This document shows positions 29,265 to 36,605 of a DNA stretch of 40,268 bases, one piece after another. Location: positions 1 to 40,268 of IMG/VR virus record IMGVR_UViG_3300027888_000002. One strand, 5' to 3'. The stretch is from a virus. The position numbers and the translations under genes are program-made. Numbering within the stretch: the first letter of the stretch is position 1; each line of letters starts with the position of its first letter. The notes beneath the pieces are model-generated. The model did not search any database and had not been told where the DNA came from. It worked only from the letters and a program-made list of their open reading frames with translations.

Positions 29265-29770
29265 TGGCACGGCATAAAGAAGACAAACTTATCAACGACC
29301 CCGGGGAGAGCCGAGAAGAATCCCTCTCCCGCGTCATCGAGGAAGTCCTCTCCGGCCAGGGCCCTCGAAAGCCTAGAGGTACGGTTCTCCCCCTTCCTTC
29401 CCAAAGGACACATACCCCTCGAACTGTGGATGCAATATCAAGAGCCCTCGTGGCTGCGGGTGGACGAGTTTCATATGCGGCTATCATTTTGGGATTAACT
29501 CCTACTTATCTCCGTCAGAGGATTAGAGATTCTGAGGAGCTAACTTCTCTTAAAGATGAAATTCAGGAGTTCAGGATAGATATAGCGGAGAGTAAGCTGG
29601 ATAAGAAAGTTCTGGAGGAAAAGTATCCCGCTATCCAATTTTTGTTAGAGTCTCAAGGCAAGTCTCGAGGATATACGAAGAGGACTGAGCTTACTGGTGC
29701 GGAGGGAAGTAGACTTATTTTTGAATTTTCGGATGGGAGTGTAGATAAAGATGAAAAAGAAGATCACTGA
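29261..29770 (+). CDS. Terminase small subunit (candidate)
   Basis: This 169-residue protein precedes the large terminase. Residues 60-90 look like a helix-turn-helix (A-L-V-A-A-G-G-R-V-S-Y-A-A-I-I-L-G-L-T-P-T-Y-L). The later helical part (I-D-I-A-E-S-K-L-D-K-K-V-L-E-E-K-Y-P) and R-G-Y-T-K-R-T-E match the shape of small terminases that bind the packaging site. Two ATGs are possible (29261 and 29264). The end overlaps a 48-residue gene by 20 bases. Confidence 0.7.
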   Translation: MMARHKEDKLINDPGESREESLSRVIEEVLSGQGPRKPRGTVLPLPSQRTHTPRTVDAISRALVAAGGRVSYAAIILGLTPTYLRQRIRDSEELTSLKDEIQEFRIDIAESKLDKKVLEEKYPAIQFLLESQGKSRGYTKRTELTGAEGSRLIFEFSDGSVDKDEKEDH

Positions 29771-29897
29771 AAAAGAAGTTCCATACTTAGACAAGGAAGG
29801 GCAGAGAAAGATTTTTCGTCTTATTCGGAGTTGCTTAATATTCTCTCTTGCAATTGGGAGGATGAGAGAACTTCGTAATCCATATGATGGTGATTAG
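29751..29897 (+). CDS. 48-residue protein between terminase subunits
   Basis: The frame from ATG 29751 runs to TAG at 29895-29897, directly before the large terminase ATG. The protein begins MKKKITEKEVPYLDKEG and is basic with a short hydrophobic helix (S-C-L-I-F-S-L-A-I). The 20-base overlap with TerS and zero gap to TerL suggest that it is translated. Function unknown. Confidence 0.5.
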   Translation: MKKKITEKEVPYLDKEGQRKIFRLIRSCLIFSLAIGRMRELRNPYDGD

Positions 29898-31244
29898 ATG
29901 CCTGATGTTCGTATAAAGCTTAACCCCTATCAAGAAGGATTTCTCCTATCCAAGAAGAGATATCCTGCAATGATTGCTGGCATTGGGACGGGGAAAACCA
30001 TGATGATGCTGGCTAAGCTCTGGAGGCTATGTGCGAAGTATCCTAATTCTCTCGTTCTAATTGTGAGAAAGGAGTTTACTGATCTCAGAGATTCTACAAT
30101 CAAGGACTTTACTACATATTTTGAGGTGGGTATAAATACTGAAAAGGATTATAACTTCCCGAATGGCTCCTGTATGATGTTTCGTCATGGGTCTGAATTG
30201 GCAGTATTGAAGAATGTGAACTTAACTGCTTTTGGTATCGAACAGGCTGAGGAGTTTGAGACAGATCAGGAGTTTACCTTCTTGAGAGACCGACTTCGTC
30301 GAAAGAATGCCCCTCTTCGTCAGGGCATCATTATTGCTAATGCCAATGGTCATAATTGGATTTGGAACTTGTGGGTAAACACCCCGGGGAAAAACTTTGA
30401 GGCATTTCAAGCGACTACATTTGATAATGCTCATAACCTTCCCCCGGATTTTATTGAAGATCTTCGGGAAATGGAGAGAGATGCCCCTAACCACTACAAA
30501 CAATATGTAAAGAATAATCATGACATAACGGAGAGTGCTGATCTTATTCTTTCTTCTGAAGATGTCGATATGTCCGTAGCTCTTCTATCTACTGCTATGG
30601 GGGCTCCTGGAGGAGCAGCACTATCTCTTGATGTCGCCAGGTTTGGGGATGATGTAAATGTGGCTTCTCTCTTGGAGGCCAGAGGTTCTCATCGTTTTGA
30701 GCAGACCCTGGCTGAAGGATGGCAAGGACTCGATCTTATGGTAACAACAGGTCGAACCATGGATCTGATTCATAGAACAAAGCCGAAGGTGGTGATTGTT
30801 GATGGGGATGGGCTAGGGGCTGGAGTAGTTGATCGTTTGAGAGAATTGAAACAACCTGTCATTGAATTTCGAGGGGGGATGAAAGCCAGGGATGAAAGGA
30901 AATTTTTCAATCGTCGCTCTGAGGGATTTATTGAGACAGCTGATCTTGTAAAAAGTAGCTGGTTGAAACTTCTGGATGAAGAAAATGTAAAGACCCAACT
31001 CCTGTCAATAAAATATACTTTTGACTCCAAGGGAAGAAAGAAGATTGAGCCAAAGGAGGATATGAAAAAGAGAGGTTTGAAATCTCCCAACTATGCGGAC
31101 TCTATAATGATGGCTGTTGCATATAGACATAGGATTTCATCTGGATTGAAAGCAAACATCAGCCAACTTCCACGAAGATCTAAGGGTTACATAGGTCGTT
31201 TTTTTAATGAGGATAGAAGAGTAATGAGAGGAGGAATGTCATGA
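29898..31244 (+). CDS. terL: Terminase large subunit
   Basis: This 448-residue packaging ATPase/nuclease has Walker A G-I-G-T-G-K-T (28-34), a Walker B-like A-F-G-I-E-Q-A-E-E (111-119) and a coupling-type motif. The C-terminal RNase H nuclease has acidic D245 (S-L-D-V-A-R-F-G-D-D), D302 (V-V-I-V-D-G-D-G) and D401 (N-Y-A-D-S-I-M-M-A). It cuts concatemers and pumps DNA into the prohead. The length and motif order are normal. The end overlaps the next gene by 4 bases. Confidence 0.93.
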   Translation: MPDVRIKLNPYQEGFLLSKKRYPAMIAGIGTGKTMMMLAKLWRLCAKYPNSLVLIVRKEFTDLRDSTIKDFTTYFEVGINTEKDYNFPNGSCMMFRHGSELAVLKNVNLTAFGIEQAEEFETDQEFTFLRDRLRRKNAPLRQGIIIANANGHNWIWNLWVNTPGKNFEAFQATTFDNAHNLPPDFIEDLREMERDAPNHYKQYVKNNHDITESADLILSSEDVDMSVALLSTAMGAPGGAALSLDVARFGDDVNVASLLEARGSHRFEQTLAEGWQGLDLMVTTGRTMDLIHRTKPKVVIVDGDGLGAGVVDRLRELKQPVIEFRGGMKARDERKFFNRRSEGFIETADLVKSSWLKLLDEENVKTQLLSIKYTFDSKGRKKIEPKEDMKKRGLKSPNYADSIMMAVAYRHRISSGLKANISQLPRRSKGYIGRFFNEDRRVMRGGMS

Positions 31245-31525
31245 ACTTTATTAGTGATCTAGTGAGAACTGTCTTATCCCCGGTGGAAATGGCAGGAAAT
31301 ATAGTAACAACTCTTCTTATGCCTCCTAAGCCCGGAGCTATTGGAGCGGGGGCTCTAACGGGAATAACTGAGGAAGAAAAGAAGAAGAGGAGGAAGGAAA
31401 CTCTTTTGGAGAAAGAAAGGAAAAGATTGGCAAGAAAAAAGACCGCCCCTCCTACTGTTCTGACTTCTCCTCTCGGATTGACGGGGGCAGCTCCAACCTT
31501 GAAGCCTACTTTACTGGGAGGTTAG
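31241..31525 (+). CDS. Small head-region protein with TLLGG end
   Basis: This 94-residue protein has an N-terminal hydrophobic helix, a basic middle (E-E-K-K-K-R-R-K-E-T-L-L-E-K-E-R-K-R) and a C-terminal P-T-V-L-T-S-P-L-G-L ... K-P-T-L-L-G-G. The last motif (V/ILTS-x-LG and TLLGG) is frequent in small proteins just before the portal of T7-like phages. The role is unknown, probably head assembly. It starts by ATGA overlap with TerL. Confidence 0.6.
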   Translation: MNFISDLVRTVLSPVEMAGNIVTTLLMPPKPGAIGAGALTGITEEEKKKRRKETLLEKERKRLARKKTAPPTVLTSPLGLTGAAPTLKPTLLGG

Positions 31526-31528
31526 CAG

Positions 31529-33079
31529 ATGGCTACCACATCAGTACAGTATATTAACAGAGCTAACAAGCTTAAGAGTGATAGACTTCCTTGGGAGACT
31601 CACTGGCAAGTTCTTGCCTATTATTGTCTGCCATTAAAGGCTCATATAATCAGTGAAGGAGTGCCAGGAGAACTTCTTCCCCCGGATGTATATGACTCCA
31701 CGGCAATATGGGCGGCACAGATATTTGCCTCTGGGATGTATGCTTATATGACTAATCCCGCCTCGAGATGGTTTGGATTAGCCCTTTCTGATCCCAGACT
31801 TAACGAGATTAATAGAAGATGGTTGAGAGAACAGGAGGACATAATCTATGAAGTCCTCGCAAATTCTAACTTTTATCAGCCGGTCCACGAAATATATGTT
31901 GATCTTATTGTTTTTGGTATAGCCAACATGTACGAAGAGGAGGACCCGGATGATTATGTAAGATTTTATTGTCGCGATATTGCGGAATCTTGTGTTGTCG
32001 AAAATTCGAGAGGGGTCATTAATGCCAACTTTCGTACTTTCAAACTTACTGTCCGGCAGGCTGTGGAGAAGTGGGGGGAGGAGAAAGTAAGCAAAGAGAT
32101 ACAAGAGAGGTTGAAAGCCAATAAGGAAGATGATCTCTTTGAATTTCTACATGTCGTTGCTCCACGCTATGAGAGAGATCCCTCTAAGGAAGATGCAAGA
32201 AATCTTCCTTGGGAGTCTGTCTACATAGATAAAAAAGCAAAGAAAAAGATGTCGGTTGGAGGCTACCATGAATTTCCTTTTATGGTACCTCGGTTCACAA
32301 AGAGAGCCAATTCACCTTATGGCTACTCAAATTCCATGGTTGCTCTCCCTGACATCAAGATGCTGAATGGAATGTCTTACACTATTATGAGGGCGGAAGA
32401 GAAAATGGTAGACCCCCCTCTTCAAGGTCCCGATGATGGGTACATTCTTCCCTTGGATACCTCCCCTGGAGCTCTGAATTACCATCGCGTGGAAATGGGG
32501 GAGAGTGATAAGTTCACTACTCTTTATGATACAAGGATTCATAATCTTGATGCCGCCATGTCGGAAACAATACGTCGGAGAGAATCGATACAGAGAGCTT
32601 TCTTTGTTGATCTTTTTCTCCTGATGGTGAATAGACCAAAAATGACAGCTACTGAGGTAGTTGAGAGAGTGGATGAGAAGATGTTGATTCTTTCTCCTAT
32701 GTTAGGTCGATTGATGAAAGAATTTCTCCAACCCTCTATTGCCAGGACTTTTAATATCTTGGTGAGGAATGGGGTGATAGAAGTTCCGGAGGAATTGAGG
32801 GGGCAGGGATATAATATCCGATATGTTTCACCCCTGGCTCGAGCACAGAAAGCTGCCGAGACAAGGTCTATTGCAGAGTATGTTGATTTGGTAATGAGTA
32901 TGGCTAAGGCCAAGGAAGATGTTATAGATACCGTCAACTTTGACAGAACGGCACAGGAGATTGCGAAACTTGAGGAGGTTCCCCCCACCATATTAAATAG
33001 TGATGATGAGATTAGGGAGGAGAGGGAAGCAAGAGTCAGAGCTCTTCAGGAGGAGAAGTTAGCAGGGGCGGAGGTATGA
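31529..33079 (+). CDS. Portal (head-tail connector) protein, T7 gp8-like
   Basis: This 516-residue protein begins A-T-T-S-V-Q-Y-I-N-R-A-N-K-L-K-S-D-R-L-P-W-E. The N-terminal clip-like pattern and the R-N-G-V-I ... Y-V-S-P-L-A-R-A-Q region (about residues 415-440) match head-to-tail connector proteins of T7-like and BPP-1-like phages. It forms the dodecameric ring through which DNA enters and leaves. The gene position after TerL is typical. The ATG has GGGAGGTTAGCAG before it. Confidence 0.9.
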   Translation: MATTSVQYINRANKLKSDRLPWETHWQVLAYYCLPLKAHIISEGVPGELLPPDVYDSTAIWAAQIFASGMYAYMTNPASRWFGLALSDPRLNEINRRWLREQEDIIYEVLANSNFYQPVHEIYVDLIVFGIANMYEEEDPDDYVRFYCRDIAESCVVENSRGVINANFRTFKLTVRQAVEKWGEEKVSKEIQERLKANKEDDLFEFLHVVAPRYERDPSKEDARNLPWESVYIDKKAKKKMSVGGYHEFPFMVPRFTKRANSPYGYSNSMVALPDIKMLNGMSYTIMRAEEKMVDPPLQGPDDGYILPLDTSPGALNYHRVEMGESDKFTTLYDTRIHNLDAAMSETIRRRESIQRAFFVDLFLLMVNRPKMTATEVVERVDEKMLILSPMLGRLMKEFLQPSIARTFNILVRNGVIEVPEELRGQGYNIRYVSPLARAQKAAETRSIAEYVDLVMSMAKAKEDVIDTVNFDRTAQEIAKLEEVPPTILNSDDEIREEREARVRALQEEKLAGAEV

Positions 33080-33309
33080 GAGAACAGGATAAGAAAGTCT
33101 TAAGAATATCTGGCCAGCTTATGGCAGATTATAGAGCGACTTTTAGTACTGCTGCTGGAAAGAGAGTTCTCGAAGATCTATCGATTAGGTGTTTTGTAAA
33201 GACACCTACATTTAAAGACTTTGACACTAATGCTATGGTCTATCGTGAGGGGAGAAGATCAGTTTTTTTACACATACAAACTATGATGAGGAAAGAAAAG
33301 AAGAAGTGA
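33076..33309 (+). CDS. Bbp19-like small head protein
   Basis: This 77-residue protein has the shape V-L-E-D-L-S-I-R-C-F ... T-P-T-F ... Y-R-E-G-R-R-S-V-F-L-H-I-Q-T-M-M, matching Bbp19-type proteins first seen in Bordetella phage BPP-1. That family occurs between portal and capsid genes. The start overlaps the portal stop (ATGA), and the end overlaps a 47-residue gene (GTGA). Confidence 0.65.
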   Translation: MREQDKKVLRISGQLMADYRATFSTAAGKRVLEDLSIRCFVKTPTFKDFDTNAMVYREGRRSVFLHIQTMMRKEKKK

Positions 33310-33449
33310 CCATCAGATCAGTCGGTAGAGGGAAATATATAGTTTATTCTCATAAAGGCAAGAGGCTGAGTAGACCTCTTTCCCATAAAGCTGCTAAGAG
33401 AAGACTGGCTATGGTTGAATATTTCAAGAAACTTAGAGGGAGAAGATAA
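33306..33449 (+). CDS. 47-residue basic micro-protein
   Basis: The GTG at 33306 overlaps the previous stop (GTGA), and the stop is at 33447-33449. The protein is T-I-R-S-V-G-R-G-K-Y-I-V-Y-S-H-K-G-K-R-L-S, then a basic helix ending R-G-R-R. A pattern of Y-x-V-Y-S-x-x-G-K and K-A-A-K-R-R recurs in phage proteins at this place. Possibly DNA- or head-associated. Confidence 0.5.
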   Translation: MTIRSVGRGKYIVYSHKGKRLSRPLSHKAAKRRLAMVEYFKKLRGRR

Positions 33450-33450
33450 G

Positions 33451-33675
33451 ATGGCAATAGCGAAGAGAATTCTTGCCTGGAGGAGAAAGAAAAGTCCTGG
33501 GGCCATTATGAAGCCTGAAACCTTTGAGGAGATTAAAGGGAAGGCAGAGGCAAAAGGAAAATATCGTAGTCCTACCGCTGTTGCGGGGGCTGCGTATTGG
33601 CAAACTGTCCGGGCGAAGTGGCGAGAGAGAAGATCAAAAGCAAGAGCTCGGGTGGCAAAAAAGAAAAGAGATTAG
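33451..33675 (+). CDS. 74-residue basic structural protein
   Basis: The ATG at 33451 follows GGGAGAAGATAAG. A TTG further upstream is in frame but would overlap the preceding gene. The protein has F-E-E-I-K-G-K-A-E-A-K-G and Y-R-S-P-T-A-V-A-G-A-A-Y-W-Q-T-V-R-A-K-W, then a basic tail. Similar small proteins lie before scaffold genes in podoviruses. Function unknown. Confidence 0.6.
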   Translation: MAIAKRILAWRRKKSPGAIMKPETFEEIKGKAEAKGKYRSPTAVAGAAYWQTVRAKWRERRSKARARVAKKKRD

Positions 33676-33693
33676 AGAGGAAGGAGGTAAGTG

Positions 33694-34479
33694 ATGGGTA
33701 ATGGAGACGATGGAGGCAAGGGATGGAAGGATGCTCTTCCTGAAGATATCAGGAGTCATCCCTCTCTTGGGTCTCTCGATAGTGTGGAGTCCTTGGCCAA
33801 AAGTTATGTCAATGCCCAGAAATTAATTGGCAAAGAAAAACTCCCTGTTCCTACTGGGCCAGAGGATAAGGAGACTTGGAACACAGTATTTACTCGTTTG
33901 GGTAGACCTGAGACTGCTGAAGGGTATCAAATAGACAGAGCAACTGTCCCCTCTGAAATTCCTATTGATGACGATTTTCTTACAAACTTTAGAACGATGG
34001 TTCATGGTCTTGGTCTCAACCCCACCCAAACACAGGGTATATTTAATTGGTGGGTGGAACTTGAGAAGGGAGTTCTTGGTGAGTTGTCAGAAATGGATCA
34101 GACTGAGAGACAACAGGCAGAGGCAGCTCTCCGTCAAGAATGGGGTAAAGCATATGATCAGAATATAGTGCTTGCTAGAACCCTAATTACCAAGTTCGGT
34201 GGGAAAGTTGCTTCAGACCTTCTTAGCTCTCCTTTTGCAAATGATCCGAAGGTTATCAAGTTTCTTGCCGCCATAGGAAGAGCCATGAGTGAAGATTCTG
34301 ATCTTTTGGAAGGGATCGTAACTCCTACTCTTACCCCGGCTGAGGCACAGGCTGAGATCAGTAAAATTCAAAATGATCCAAATCATGCTTACCATAAGGG
34401 GGGCCATCCTGAACATCAGGCCGCAGTAGACTATATGGAGTCTTTGTTTAAGTTAGTATATCCCGAGGGGAAGAAATAG
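33694..34479 (+). CDS. Scaffold protein
   Basis: From the ATG at 33694 (AAGGAGGTAAGTG leader) this protein has 261 residues. The N-terminal part (S-L-G-S-L-D-S-V-E-S-L-A-K-S-Y-V-N-A-Q-K-L-I-G) and the helical, Gln/Glu-rich middle (R-Q-Q-A-E-A-A-L-R-Q-E-W-G) are typical of capsid assembly scaffolds. E-A-Q-A-E-I-S-K-I-Q-N-D-P-N-H-A-Y and H-P-E-H-Q-A-A-V near the end match the family's end signature. It directs prohead assembly and leaves before packaging. Placed immediately before the capsid gene. Confidence 0.85.
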   Translation: MGNGDDGGKGWKDALPEDIRSHPSLGSLDSVESLAKSYVNAQKLIGKEKLPVPTGPEDKETWNTVFTRLGRPETAEGYQIDRATVPSEIPIDDDFLTNFRTMVHGLGLNPTQTQGIFNWWVELEKGVLGELSEMDQTERQQAEAALRQEWGKAYDQNIVLARTLITKFGGKVASDLLSSPFANDPKVIKFLAAIGRAMSEDSDLLEGIVTPTLTPAEAQAEISKIQNDPNHAYHKGGHPEHQAAVDYMESLFKLVYPEGKK

Positions 34480-34565
34480 ACAACCGATAATGGACTATTT
34501 CTTTTTCCTCTGGTAGTATCGGGACAATTTTCTTAACTTCAAGAAAACCCCAAGAACGGCTTTTT

Positions 34566-34638
34566 GGTTGGGTCCCATATTGGGGCAACCCTCAGTGATT
34601 AACAATTTAGCTCTACGTTTGCAACCGAAGGAGGGTTG
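34566..34638 (+). promoter_or_regulatory. Capsid gene leader with ribosome site in a hairpin loop
   Basis: CAACC (34622-34626) and GGTTG (34634-34638) form a stem whose loop, GAAGGAG, is the start of the capsid ribosome site. Upstream GGTTG (34566-34570) and CAACC (34586-34590) form a similar hairpin. The two arms can exchange partners. The whole gap 34480-34643 holds no gene. Confidence 0.5.
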
Positions 34639-34643
34639 AAACT

Positions 34644-35519
34644 ATGGGAGATGTTACCACTGCTTTTGTGAAACAGTTTGCAAGCAACATCATGATGCTG
34701 TCACAACAGAAGGGGTCGAAGTTAAGAAATTCTGTTCTGGTTAGGTCTGGTGTTGTCGGTGAGGAAACTTACATTGACCAGCTGGGAAAGACATATGCTG
34801 TGAAGAGAACCACCCGGCATATGGACACTCCTATTATTGATCCCGATCATTTGAGAAGGAAGATCTTTCTCTTTGACTGGATCTCTAATACTGTGCTGGA
34901 CAAAGAAGATGAGCTTAAGATGCTGATTGATCCCCAGTCGTCTTACTCTCAGAATGCTGTATGGGCTTTAGGACGTTCAATTGATGCTGAGATTCTTATC
35001 GCGGCTCTTGCTACGGCATATACCGGGAAGGAAGGAACGACTCCTGTTACTTTCCCTGCGGGAAACGTGATTGCGGATGGCAATACAGGTCTTACTATTG
35101 CCAAGCTTATTGATGCTAAAGAACTTCTCGACTTGGCCGAAGTTGACGAGGAGGAGTCCCGTTTTATCGCCGTAACAGCCAAACAAATTTCGGATCTCTT
35201 AGGCACTACTGAGGTAACTAGTGCTGACTACAATGTGATTAAGGCTTTGGTAAAGGGTGAAATTAATACCTTCATGGGCTTCGAGTTCAAGAGAGTCAGT
35301 GCTGCTATGTTGGCGGTAGATGCCAATGATATCCGGAGTTGTATTTGTTGGGCTCAGAACGGTCTTGGTCTCGCTATCGCAGCGGATATCAAGACTCGTA
35401 TTGGGGAGAGGGCTGATAAGAACTACTCGACACAAGTTTTTGCCTCCCTGGGTATTGGGGCAACTCGTGTCGATGAGGATAGAGTAGTTCAAATCAATTG
35501 TGACGAGACGCCTGATTAA
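34644..35519 (+). CDS. Major capsid protein
   Basis: This 291-residue protein belongs to the phage capsid family of short-tailed phages (BPP-1-like). It shows F-V-K-Q-F-A-S-N-I-M-M-L-S-Q-Q-K-G-S-K-L near the start, D-H-L-R-R-K, D-A-E-I-L-I-A-A-L-A-T, and a conserved end A-Q-N-G-L-G-L-A-I-A-A-D-I-K-T-R-I. It should adopt the HK97 fold and form the icosahedral shell. Its length is on the short side. The start has GGAGGG in the hairpin described above. Confidence 0.9.
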   Translation: MGDVTTAFVKQFASNIMMLSQQKGSKLRNSVLVRSGVVGEETYIDQLGKTYAVKRTTRHMDTPIIDPDHLRRKIFLFDWISNTVLDKEDELKMLIDPQSSYSQNAVWALGRSIDAEILIAALATAYTGKEGTTPVTFPAGNVIADGNTGLTIAKLIDAKELLDLAEVDEEESRFIAVTAKQISDLLGTTEVTSADYNVIKALVKGEINTFMGFEFKRVSAAMLAVDANDIRSCICWAQNGLGLAIAADIKTRIGERADKNYSTQVFASLGIGATRVDEDRVVQINCDETPD

Positions 35520-35543
35520 TGAAGGCGAGATAGGAGGTAAGAT

Positions 35544-36005
35544 ATGGCCGTTGTTAATGTCAAAGGTGTTAACTTCACCAAGCAGGAGACCCCCAAAAGT
35601 ACCAACATTATCGCTGCTGGTCTTTGGGGAGGCAAAGTCCGAGTACAGATTGATGACTACACTACTGATGCTTCGGAGGATGCTGGTAGCACAATAAAGA
35701 TGGCCAAGTTACCTGTAGGAGCCACCTTTATTGAGGCTATCCTTTTCCATGGAGCCTTGGGTGCTGGTGTCGTTCTGGATTTAGGAGATGAGGACGATCC
35801 TGATCGTTACTTAGTCGATGCGGATTGTGCCGCCGCGGGAATAAAGGAAACTAGAGCTGCTGATCTTGCTCAGGGGTACACAGTCTTGGGAAAAGCTAAG
35901 ACTACAGCTAAAAAGGATGATCAGGAGATATTCATCACGACAGCAGGTGCGACACTTGCTACTGGCAAGAAGATTCAGCTCATAACAATCTACGCTCGAG
36001 AATAG
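35544..36005 (+). CDS. Capsid-associated (decoration-type) protein
   Basis: This 153-residue protein has the beta-rich composition of small capsid-cementing proteins: K-V-R-V-Q-I-D-D-Y-T-T-D, I-K-M-A-K-L-P-V-G-A-T, then L-D-L-G-D-E-D-D-P-D-R-Y-L and I-F-I-T-T-A-G-A-T-L. Related proteins directly follow the capsid gene in several podoviruses. A decoration role is inferred from that context. Confidence 0.6.
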   Translation: MAVVNVKGVNFTKQETPKSTNIIAAGLWGGKVRVQIDDYTTDASEDAGSTIKMAKLPVGATFIEAILFHGALGAGVVLDLGDEDDPDRYLVDADCAAAGIKETRAADLAQGYTVLGKAKTTAKKDDQEIFITTAGATLATGKKIQLITIYARE

Positions 36006-36041
36006 CTGAACATTAATCTTTAACTTCCAGGGAGGTGCCCT

Positions 36042-36605
36042 ATGGCCGTCATGTCTGTGGAGATATGTAACTTAGCTCTAACTTTTCTCGGGGCTGACAG
36101 AATTATGGACCCAAGTGAGGATACTGAGAATGCTAGAAGACTAAGAGCAATTTACACTCCCGCGCTGAAGGATCTTTTAAGGGCGCATCCCTGGAATTTT
36201 TCCTCAAGAAGAGCTTCTCTTGCGAAGTTGGCTGAGACTCCTCCTTTTGGATTTGCTTTTTACTATCAACTTCCTTCTGATTGTTTGAGGGCCGTTCTTG
36301 TGAATGATAGTCCTGAAATCAATTTTGTGGTGGAAGGAAGAAAATTGCTCTGTGACGAGGGATCGATCAATCTAAAGTATATTGCCTATGTGGAAGACCC
36401 AACTCAATATGATCCTAATTTTGTTAATCTTTTGGCAGTAAGATTGGCAGCTGAAATTTCTCTCCCAATTACACATTCGAGGACAGTTAGTAAAGACAGA
36501 TGGGATATATACTTTGCGATGACGAAGATAGCTCGTTCAAGTGATGCTCAGGAAGGTAGACCTCAGAGAACTGAGACACATAGTTGGATAAGAAGAAGAT
36601 CATGA
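36042..36605 (+). CDS. Tail tubular protein A (T7 gp11-like adaptor)
   Basis: This 187-residue protein carries the start signature of gp11-type adaptors: V-E-I-C-N-L-A-L-x-F-L-G-A-D-R-I, then A-R-R-L-R-A-I-Y-T-P-A-L-K-D-L-L-R-A-H-P-W-N-F. It forms the ring that links portal to nozzle. GGGAGGTGCCC lies before the ATG, and its end overlaps the next gene by ATGA. Confidence 0.85.
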   Translation: MAVMSVEICNLALTFLGADRIMDPSEDTENARRLRAIYTPALKDLLRAHPWNFSSRRASLAKLAETPPFGFAFYYQLPSDCLRAVLVNDSPEINFVVEGRKLLCDEGSINLKYIAYVEDPTQYDPNFVNLLAVRLAAEISLPITHSRTVSKDRWDIYFAMTKIARSSDAQEGRPQRTETHSWIRRRS

